Shown piece after piece: positions 7,102-14,062 of a DNA stretch of 64,000 bases (its first letter is position 1; every line of letters starts with the position of its first letter). The notes beneath the pieces are model-generated. The model saw only the letters and a program-made list of their open reading frames with translations. It searched no databases and was not told the DNA's origin. Origin of the DNA: Parvibaculum sp035325945 (GTDB lineage Bacteria; Pseudomonadota; Alphaproteobacteria; Parvibaculales; Parvibaculaceae); NCBI RefSeq assembly GCF_035325945.1, contig NZ_DAOKYX010000002.1:1-64000 (forward strand), in the 5' to 3' direction. Both the position numbers and the translations under genes were made by a program.

Positions 7102-8567
7102 ACGGAGACAGGAGAATGGCTTACGCGCCCGATCTTCAATCGCTCAACAGCCGTCCTCTGCCTGAATGGTACGATGCAGCGAAGTTCGGCATTTTCATTC
7201 ATTGGGGCGTTTTTTCGATCCCCGCTTTCGCGCCGCAGCTTGGAAGCATTTCGGATGCGTTCAAGCTCGAATATGACCGCGCCGTGGCGATGGTGCCTTA
7301 TACGGAATGGTATGCGAATGCGATCAAGGTGCCGGGCACGCCTTCGGCGAAGTTCCATGAAGAGCATTACGGCAATGCACCGTATGAGAATTTCAAGGAG
7401 CCGTTTCTCGAAGGGCTGAAGCAGTGGGACCCGGCCCAGTGGGCCGAGGCGTTCCGCGATGCCGGGGCGCGATATGTCGTGCTGGTGACGAAGCATCACG
7501 ACGGGTTCTGCCTCTGGCCGAGCGAGGTTCCTCATCCCCATCGCCAAGGCTGGGACAGCAGCCGTGACATTGTGGGCGAGCTTGCCGCCGCAGTGCGGGC
7601 GGTGGGCATGCGCTTCGGCGTCTATTATTCCGGCGGTATCGACTGGACGTTCAATCCGGAGCCCTTGCGCACCATCGCGGATTTCATCGGCTCCGTGCCG
7701 GGCGGCGACTATCCGCGCTATGCGATGGCGCAGACGCGCGAACTCATCGAGCGCTACGAGCCAAGCGTGCTCTGGAACGATATTTCCTGGCCGACCGGCC
7801 TCGATGAGCTTCTGCCGCTTTTCGCCGATTACTACAACGCGGTGCCCGATGGCGTGGTCAATGATCGCTGGCCGCATGCGAACTGGGGCACGAAGGTGAT
7901 GCGGACGAAAACCGGGCGCAGGATTTTCGATCTGATCGCCAAACGTTACATCAGGCGCAATCCGGACGCGCTCGACGGCATGATCCCGCCCGTCGTTCCG
8001 CATAGTGACTTCCGCACGCCGGAATATGTGCGCTTCTCGAGCATTCAGTCGAAGAAGTGGGAAGCGACGCGCGGCATGAGCTACTCCTTCGGTTACAACC
8101 GTCTGGACCGCGATGCCGACTACCTGCCTTCGGAAACGCTTCTGTCGGATTTCATCGACGGCGTTTCCAAGGGCGGCAACCTGTTGCTCAATGTTGGCCC
8201 GCGCGGAGAGGATGCGCAAATTCCGCAGGAGCAATTGTCGCGCCTCAGGGACTTCGGCAACTGGCTGCGTCGCAATGGCGAGGCGATCTATGGCACGCGG
8301 CCCTGGTCGCAGGCCGAAGCCGAGACGGCCGATGGTCTTTCCATCCGCTTTACCGCCAAGGGCAGCGAAATCAACGCGATCGTGCTCGGCCGGCCTGCGG
8401 GCGAGGAACTGCGGATCAGGAATTTCAATTTTGCCGGGCGCGCAAGGCGCCTCGAGGACGGGAGTCCCGTCTCATTGCATCAGGAAGGGGACGACCTCGT
8501 CCTCGGCTTCACGACGCCGCTCGCGAGTGATTTCGCGCCGGTCGTCGTCATGACACCGGAGGCGTGA
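7098..8567 (+). CDS. alpha-L-fucosidase, glycoside hydrolase family 29
   Basis: Releases L-fucose from fucosylated glycans, feeding the operon. The 489-residue protein has the GH29 hallmarks: WYDAAKFGIFIHWGVFS at the start, TKHHDGFCLWPS, GVYYSGGIDW, the nucleophile aspartate in LWNDISWP, and GGNLLLNVGPRGEDAQIP near the end of the barrel, followed by a small beta domain. No signal peptide is visible, so it should act in the cytoplasm on imported oligosaccharides. The start at 7098 overlaps the previous stop (ATGA); an in-frame ATG at 7116 directly after GGAGA is a plausible alternative. It is the last enzyme gene of the operon. Confidence 0.92.
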   Translation: MNGDRRMAYAPDLQSLNSRPLPEWYDAAKFGIFIHWGVFSIPAFAPQLGSISDAFKLEYDRAVAMVPYTEWYANAIKVPGTPSAKFHEEHYGNAPYENFKEPFLEGLKQWDPAQWAEAFRDAGARYVVLVTKHHDGFCLWPSEVPHPHRQGWDSSRDIVGELAAAVRAVGMRFGVYYSGGIDWTFNPEPLRTIADFIGSVPGGDYPRYAMAQTRELIERYEPSVLWNDISWPTGLDELLPLFADYYNAVPDGVVNDRWPHANWGTKVMRTKTGRRIFDLIAKRYIRRNPDALDGMIPPVVPHSDFRTPEYVRFSSIQSKKWEATRGMSYSFGYNRLDRDADYLPSETLLSDFIDGVSKGGNLLLNVGPRGEDAQIPQEQLSRLRDFGNWLRRNGEAIYGTRPWSQAEAETADGLSIRFTAKGSEINAIVLGRPAGEELRIRNFNFAGRARRLEDGSPVSLHQEGDDLVLGFTTPLASDFAPVVVMTPEA

Positions 8568-8697
8568 ACGAAACAAAAAAGTTCGCGCCTTCGACATCGA
8601 AACAGGGGAGGCCGCCACATCACGCAACGAAGGGTTTGAGAGGTGAGTTGCGGAGGGCGGAAGGAATGTTCGATTTCAATTCAACGGTGGGGAGGAA

Positions 8698-10401
8698 ATG
8701 AATATGACGGATTTCCTGAGGGAAACGAGACGACGCTACCGGACGGGTTTGTTGTGCGGGGGAGCGTTGCTTCTTGCAACGGCGCTTGGCGCGCCCGCGA
8801 CGGCGGCCGAGTGGACGTTCGGCAATGTCGAAATGCGTTTGAATTCGACGGTCTCGGCGGGTGCGGGTATGCGCCTCGTAAACCCGGACGCCGATTATAT
8901 CGGCGTTACGAATGGTGGTAACGACCCGAGCGGCGTCAATTTCGATGACGGTAATCTCAATTATCGCCGGGGCGATTTCTATTCGGCCTCGACGAGGCTT
9001 CTGAACGAGCTGGAGATCACGGCAGGAAACTTCGGCGCCTTTCTCCGGGTCAACACGTTCTATGACGCCATCAACAACGATGCGGAAAGCACGCGGCGAA
9101 CCGATCTGAGCAAGACCGCGCGCCATCGGATCGGGCGCGGCATCGATCTGCTCGATGCCTATGTGTCCGGGAATTTCGAGATCGGCAATTCGCCGCTCAC
9201 CATTCGCGCCGGTAATCAGGTGATCAACTGGGGCGAGGCGCTCTTCACATCGGGCGGCATTTCGCAGACCAATGCGCTCGACGTCGTCAAGCTCGTCACG
9301 CCGGGCACGAATATCCGCGAGGCTTATCTGCCATCGCCGATGATCTACGGGAATATCGGTCTGTTCCCGAATTTCAATCTCGAAGCTTATTACCAGTTCC
9401 AGTGGCGGCAGAGCAAACTTCCGCCCGTGGGCACTTTCTTCGCCACCGACGATCTCTTCGGTCCCGGCGCACAAGGCCTCTTCTACCTTGCCGATCCCGG
9501 CGGATCCGGACTCGATCCGGCGACGCTTTTCGCCTTCGGCCTCGGCATTCCCAAGACCGAAGACAAGGCTCCGAGTGATCAGGGGCAGTTCGGCGTTGCG
9601 GCGCGCTATTTCGTCGAAAACATGTCGACGGAACTCGGTCTGTTCTTCGTCCGCTACCACGCCAAACTGCCATACTTCGCGGGCTCGGCGGAGGCTGTTC
9701 CGATTGTGGTCTTCCCATTCATTGATATCGTGCCGGCCAATTACTTCGCGGCATTCCCTGAATCGATCGATCTCTGGGGCGCGTCCGTCAGCTTCCCGGT
9801 CGGTCAGTTCTCGGTCGCGGCGGAAGCGAGTTATCAGCCGAACTTTCCGGTACCGACCAACGAGAACTCGCTGGTTGAAGCCGCCTTGGCGGTCCTCGGC
9901 GATCCTTTCCTGCGGCCGGCTTCCGTCTTCACCTATCCCAAGGCGGATCGCTTCAACATGATCGCGAATGCCGCGATCTCGATGGGACCGACGGATCCGT
10001 TCTTCGGCGTTGCGACCACGGCCATCGGCGCGGACAGCATCGATGCCATCGTCGAAGTCGGCGGTGTGTCGTTCGACAAGCGGCCGATCGACACGACGGG
10101 CGATCTCTTTGCCTGGGGATACAAGCTCTCGGCTTCCGCCACCTACAGCAATGCATTCGGAAGCAGCGTAACGCTGACGCCGCATGTCGCATTCTCGCAT
10201 GACGTTCGTGGCACGCCGATCGACCGGACTGCCACCGGCAATTTCATCGAGGGGCGCAGGGCCGTCACCATCGGACTCGATGGCACGTACAACGCCAACC
10301 TCAAGGTGGGCGTCGCCTATACCAACAATATGGGTGGCGGTGTCGTGTCCAGAAATTCCGATCACGACTACGCCACTGTGGCTGTGAGCTACGCATTCTG
10401 A
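8698..10401 (+). CDS. DUF1302 family outer-membrane protein
   Basis: An exported protein of unknown function, 567 residues. A GGAGGAA site lies directly ahead of the ATG. A signal peptide is clear (LLCGGALLLATALGAPATAA, residues about 18-37). The mature part starts EWTFGNVEMRLNST and alternates short polar and aromatic strands ending AVSYAF, as in a beta-barrel. NWGEALF, the DUF1302 signature region, is present around residue 177. Members usually sit beside a DUF1329 gene, as here, and are often found in hydrocarbon, steroid or fatty-acid users. Placement 130 bases after the fucosidase suggests possible co-expression, but no shared function is established. Confidence 0.85.
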   Translation: MNMTDFLRETRRRYRTGLLCGGALLLATALGAPATAAEWTFGNVEMRLNSTVSAGAGMRLVNPDADYIGVTNGGNDPSGVNFDDGNLNYRRGDFYSASTRLLNELEITAGNFGAFLRVNTFYDAINNDAESTRRTDLSKTARHRIGRGIDLLDAYVSGNFEIGNSPLTIRAGNQVINWGEALFTSGGISQTNALDVVKLVTPGTNIREAYLPSPMIYGNIGLFPNFNLEAYYQFQWRQSKLPPVGTFFATDDLFGPGAQGLFYLADPGGSGLDPATLFAFGLGIPKTEDKAPSDQGQFGVAARYFVENMSTELGLFFVRYHAKLPYFAGSAEAVPIVVFPFIDIVPANYFAAFPESIDLWGASVSFPVGQFSVAAEASYQPNFPVPTNENSLVEAALAVLGDPFLRPASVFTYPKADRFNMIANAAISMGPTDPFFGVATTAIGADSIDAIVEVGGVSFDKRPIDTTGDLFAWGYKLSASATYSNAFGSSVTLTPHVAFSHDVRGTPIDRTATGNFIEGRRAVTIGLDGTYNANLKVGVAYTNNMGGGVVSRNSDHDYATVAVSYAF

Positions 10402-10442
10402 CCGGCCATCGATAGCGATCAATGAGCCAGGAGAAAGAAACC

Positions 10443-11795
10443 ATGTCTTATTCAGTCAAACTGAGAAGTGTTCTGACGGCCGGTCTTTTGTCGGTTTCCT
10501 GCATTGCGATGGCCCAGGCGGCCGGCGTTGATGATCTCGGAAAATCGCTGACGCCGGTGGGGGCGGAGAGGGCAGGCAATGCCGACGGCAGCATTCCGGA
10601 ATGGGCGGGCGGCATCACCGCGCCACCTGCGGGATGGACGGTCGGGCAACCGCGCGTCAATCCTTACGCGGGAGATGCGAAGCTATTCAGCATCGACGGC
10701 GGCAATGTCGATCAGTATAAGGATAAGCTTTCCGAAGGCCAGATAGCGCTTATCAAGCGCTATCCCGGCTACAGGATGGATGTTTATCCGACGCGGCGGA
10801 GCTGCGCCTATCCCGAGCGCGTCTATGAGCGCACAAGGGCGAATATCGCCGAAACGAAGATGGACGAGAGCGGGCACATAACCGCTGGCTATGGCGGCTT
10901 CCCGTTCCCGATCCCGACGACCGGCTGGGAAGTCATCCAGAACCACCGCTCGGCTTATCGCGGCTATGGCGTCATCAGCACCCCGGCCATGGCCGTGATG
11001 CAGGGCGGCGATCGCTACATTCTCAATGTGGGCGATCAGGTGTCCTACACGCCGCAATACGACCCGAAGACGAAGTCCTTTGCCGATACGAAGGGCTTCA
11101 GAGGCAAGTTCATCTATACGCAGACCCAACCTGCCGCGTCGGTAGGCGGCGTGCTGCTCGTGCATGAGTATTACAACGGGCGGAAGGAATCCTGGGGCTA
11201 CATCCCCGGGCTTCGCCGCGTGAAGCAGGCGCCCAACGCTGCCTATGACAATCCGGTGCCGGGGCAGGACGGGTTGCGGACCTTCGACCAGACCTTCATG
11301 TTCAATGGCGACGGGGATCGCTATGACTGGAAGCTCGTGGGCAAAAAGGAACTCTATGTTCCCTACAATGCCTGGGCGCTGAAGGACCAGAAGCTCACGA
11401 TCAAGGATATCGTCGGTCCGGACTATCCGAACCGCGATCTCATCCGCTACGAGCTGCACCGCGTCTGGGTGGTGGAGGCCACTGTAAAGCCTGGCATCCG
11501 CAACATCCTTCCGCGCCGCACATTCTATGTGGACGAGGATAGCTGGACGATCGTTCTGGCCGATCTCTACGACACCAAGGGCAATCTGTGGCGCACACAG
11601 GAGAACAGCCTTTATGTAGCGTCGGAATTGCCTGCCTGCGTCACGGCGGCGGACTTCTATTTCGATCTCTCGGCCGGACGCTACATCGCCGACAACATGA
11701 TCCTCGGCAATGCGACTGAGAACTATCTCGCCGGCGCTTCCGTCGATGGGGAGCGTTTCACGCCCTCCAGTCTGCGGCAAACGGGCATGCGCTAG
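10443..11795 (+). CDS. DUF1329 family exported protein
   Basis: A 450-residue periplasmic or outer-membrane-associated protein of unknown function, partner of the DUF1302 gene before it. The start is set at 10443 because AGGAGAAAG sits at a proper distance upstream; the earlier in-frame ATG at 10422 precedes that site. The signal peptide is residues about 6-26, ending AMAQAAG. Family features include LTPVGAERAGNADGSIPEWAGG after the signal, the IPTTGWE and SWGYIPGLRRVKQAPN segments, and a C-terminal acidic/aromatic stretch FYVDEDSWTIVLADLYD. This last region resembles the lipoprotein-binding fold of LolA/LolB-like proteins, a weak comparison. Transcription ends at the hairpin at 11831. Confidence 0.87.
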   Translation: MSYSVKLRSVLTAGLLSVSCIAMAQAAGVDDLGKSLTPVGAERAGNADGSIPEWAGGITAPPAGWTVGQPRVNPYAGDAKLFSIDGGNVDQYKDKLSEGQIALIKRYPGYRMDVYPTRRSCAYPERVYERTRANIAETKMDESGHITAGYGGFPFPIPTTGWEVIQNHRSAYRGYGVISTPAMAVMQGGDRYILNVGDQVSYTPQYDPKTKSFADTKGFRGKFIYTQTQPAASVGGVLLVHEYYNGRKESWGYIPGLRRVKQAPNAAYDNPVPGQDGLRTFDQTFMFNGDGDRYDWKLVGKKELYVPYNAWALKDQKLTIKDIVGPDYPNRDLIRYELHRVWVVEATVKPGIRNILPRRTFYVDEDSWTIVLADLYDTKGNLWRTQENSLYVASELPACVTAADFYFDLSAGRYIADNMILGNATENYLAGASVDGERFTPSSLRQTGMR

Positions 11796-11830
11796 AATTC
11801 CTCCTGCGAGACCACTCGCTCGCAGACCTG

Positions 11831-11863
11831 CCGGCCGCAATCCCTCTTGCGGCCGGTTTTTTT
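11831..11863 (+). terminator. rho-independent terminator of the DUF1302/DUF1329 transcript
   Basis: Perfect 10-base stem CCGGCCGCAA (11831-11840) and TTGCGGCCGG (11847-11856), loop TCCCTC, followed by seven Ts. The minus strand has no T tract after the hairpin, so it works only in the plus direction. Confidence 0.92.
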
Positions 11864-11877
11864 ATGCGCTGCGTTTC

Positions 11878-12516
11878 CTATCTGATGAAGACGTGATTTC
11901 CGATGCGCGCCGTCTCCTCGTTGTTTTCGGCCCATCGCGGCGGCGACTTGCGGAACTGAAGCGTGGAGTAAAACGACGTCGCGCCGCTCGTCGTATCGGG
12001 GATCGCGCCCGCGATAAGCTTGTCGGCGATGGTCGAAGCGTCGCGCCATTGGCGCGACTTCCCGACAGCGACTTGTTTGCGCGATATGCGTCGCGTCCAG
12101 CCGAATTGCCCCGGCTCATAGACGACATCGCAAATGGTGGTGCCGGCCGGACGTGCGTCGAGACGGTTGAGGATCACATGGCCGACGCCGATCATGCCGT
12201 CGTCGCCTTCGCCATGCGCTTCGTAGTATATGGCGGCGGCGAGGCATGTATGCTCGCGCGAACCGAGATATCGCGGACGGGGAAGAGGAACTCGCAACCC
12301 GGGCGCTGCATGCGCGGAGGTGAAAGCCGTGCGCGCATCGCTCTCGACGATGGAACCTGTTGTAGTCGTGTCAGCCGCGACTTCGTCTGCCGCTGCGCTT
12401 GCCGCGTCCGTGGTCGCGGCCGCAGGCGCTGCGGATTCGGTTGAAGTCACGCAAGCGCTTAGCGCCATTACGATTGGAGCGGCAATGATCGGCGAGAGGC
12501 TGCGGCGCATTGACAT
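11878..12516 (-). CDS. cell-wall hydrolase, SleB/CwlJ family lipoprotein
   Basis: Probably a periplasmic peptidoglycan hydrolase of the hydrolase_2 (SleB) family. The 212-residue protein has a lipoprotein signal ending LSAC (Cys22), then a low-complexity Ala/Thr linker to about residue 60. The domain begins near HTCLAAAIYYEAHGEGDDGMIGVGHVILNR, where the conserved glutamates of the family lie, and continues through VYEPGQFGWT. A second Met is two codons in. In non-sporulating alphaproteobacteria such proteins are thought to act in wall growth or division; nothing nearby fixes the role. It converges on the DUF1329 gene. Confidence 0.85.
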   Translation of the reverse strand: MSMRRSLSPIIAAPIVMALSACVTSTESAAPAAATTDAASAAADEVAADTTTTGSIVESDARTAFTSAHAAPGLRVPLPRPRYLGSREHTCLAAAIYYEAHGEGDDGMIGVGHVILNRLDARPAGTTICDVVYEPGQFGWTRRISRKQVAVGKSRQWRDASTIADKLIAGAIPDTTSGATSFYSTLQFRKSPPRWAENNEETARIGNHVFIR

Positions 12517-12726
12517 CTCGTCATTGTGAAAGGGCGGGGGATTATGACGTCACGCATCCACGGCCGATAGCCGGAAATATCGGAAAAATATGATCGAAAT
12601 TGCGCGTGATGTACCGAAACGGATCAGTTTCGCAAATCGTTTACATAATCAGCACACATAACTCGACATGATGGATGAAGGTCGTTGTGCTTAAATCCGG
12701 AGCCTGAGCGCGTTCGGGGACAGGAC

Positions 12727-13584
12727 ATGCTGGAGCAGAGAATTGGCGCCGCATTGCGCGAAGCGCGTTGCGAGCGGAATCTGACGCTGGCCGAGATAAG
12801 CGGGCGTCTGCACATCAGGGAATCCCATCTCAAGGCCATTGAGCGCGGAGAGGCGGAAGCGTGCTTTCCGCGCTTCTATCTCGTCGGCCACATGCGCAGC
12901 TACGCGAATGTGCTCGGCGTGGATATTGGTGACGATCTCGATGCGCTCTCGGCGGAGTTGCGGCGCGAGCGCGAGCAGACGGTGCCTGAATTCAAGCTTC
13001 CCGAAAGCACGAGCTGGTTTCGTCGTGCACAAGGCTGGGTACTGATGATCGGCCTGGCGTTCGGGGGGCTTCTCTTCTATCTGGGCGCCGGCGATGCCTC
13101 GCCCGAGGTGCATGTCGCAGGCAACGACATGGTGGAGCCAGTTGTTATCGACGCGCCGGAGCAAGCGCCCGCGCCGGAGCAAGCCTCCACATCGGCGTCG
13201 CGCGCTGTGGAGGATTCGTCCGCTCCCGATCTCATTGAGACGAAAGCGCCAGAGGCAGAGAAGGTAGCGGCGATACCAGTCGTGGCCGCATCCGCTGCGG
13301 CTGCACCCGATACCGTTGTACCCGACGCGCCGAAGGAACAAGTGGCGGCCCCGGCCCGCACGCAGGTGGTGGCGAAGTCCGTCTATCTGCGGCAGGGACC
13401 GACCGTTGCGAGCCCGGCCGTCGGCACAGTCATCCGCTGCACGCGCGTGGTCGTGGAGCGTGTCGATCCCCGGTCGGGTTGGGTCGAGGTTATGAACTCC
13501 GCCGAGCGCGGCTATCTCCATCGGAGCTTCCTCAAGGACGCAATGCCCGCCTGCGGCGAGGAGGGGGCGGGCGAGGCCGGCTAG
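12727..13584 (+). CDS. RodZ-like membrane protein: cytoplasmic helix-turn-helix, one TM segment, periplasmic SH3 domain
   Basis: A 285-residue bitopic protein. Residues 1-70 are an HTH_25/RodZ-type domain (IGAALREARCERNLTLAEIS, then an ERGE helix and YLVGHMRSYANVLG). A single TM segment covers about 104-121. An Ala/Pro/Glu-rich linker follows to about 210, and then a bacterial SH3 domain: VYLRQGP, VVERVDPRSGWVEV and GYLHRSFL. True RodZ has a different periplasmic domain, so this is a variant that could anchor to peptidoglycan. The ATG at 12727 follows GGGGACAGG and fits the family N terminus; the frame is open further upstream. No mre genes are nearby, so a role in cell shape is only suggested. 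Confidence 0.78.
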   Translation: MLEQRIGAALREARCERNLTLAEISGRLHIRESHLKAIERGEAEACFPRFYLVGHMRSYANVLGVDIGDDLDALSAELRREREQTVPEFKLPESTSWFRRAQGWVLMIGLAFGGLLFYLGAGDASPEVHVAGNDMVEPVVIDAPEQAPAPEQASTSASRAVEDSSAPDLIETKAPEAEKVAAIPVVAASAAAAPDTVVPDAPKEQVAAPARTQVVAKSVYLRQGPTVASPAVGTVIRCTRVVVERVDPRSGWVEVMNSAERGYLHRSFLKDAMPACGEEGAGEAG

Positions 13585-13672
13585 ATAGCGTCGAAACCTT
13601 CCGCTCGCTGTCAATTGCGGCGACGGGCCTGTTGCGGGTAATCTCGCATACCGGGCCTGAGGAAGGATGATC

Positions 13673-14047
13673 ATGCGGATGAACAGGGTGGGGCTGGCGC
13701 TCCTTGCGATGCTTGCGGTCGCAGGCTGTGACACGAATCTGGGTCGCTCGGCGGGGCTGAATGCGCCTGAGGATGTTGGCGCGCTGCCTGCCGACTACCG
13801 CGAACAGGCGGTTGCCTTCACAAGGGCGAAGCTCAACGATCCGAAGGCCAATGTGACAGTGCTCGCGCCTTCGAGCGAGATCGCCAACTGCAATGTCAGC
13901 GTCATCGGAAGTCATTTCGGCTGGATGGTGCCGGTCGTCTATGACGCGCCGGACGGCTGTGGCGACTGCGAAGGCCACAAGACCATGTATCTGTGGTTCA
14001 GCCACGGCAAGATCGAGCACATGTCCTATTTTCCGGACCAGTGCTGA
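13673..14047 (+). CDS. small putative lipoprotein
   Basis: A 124-residue protein of unknown function. The N terminus is a lipoprotein signal ending LAVAGC. The mature part is soluble with five further cysteines (IANCNV, DGCGDCEGHK and the C-terminal DQC), likely disulphide-bonded in the periplasm. GGAAGG lies 6 bases before the chosen ATG; other Met codons at 13667 and 13679 are possible. It follows the HTH/SH3 gene by 88 bases on the same strand and converges on the formate dehydrogenase gene. I do not recognise the family. Confidence 0.72.
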   Translation: MRMNRVGLALLAMLAVAGCDTNLGRSAGLNAPEDVGALPADYREQAVAFTRAKLNDPKANVTVLAPSSEIANCNVSVIGSHFGWMVPVVYDAPDGCGDCEGHKTMYLWFSHGKIEHMSYFPDQC

Positions 14048-14062
14048 CGGAGACATGACGGC

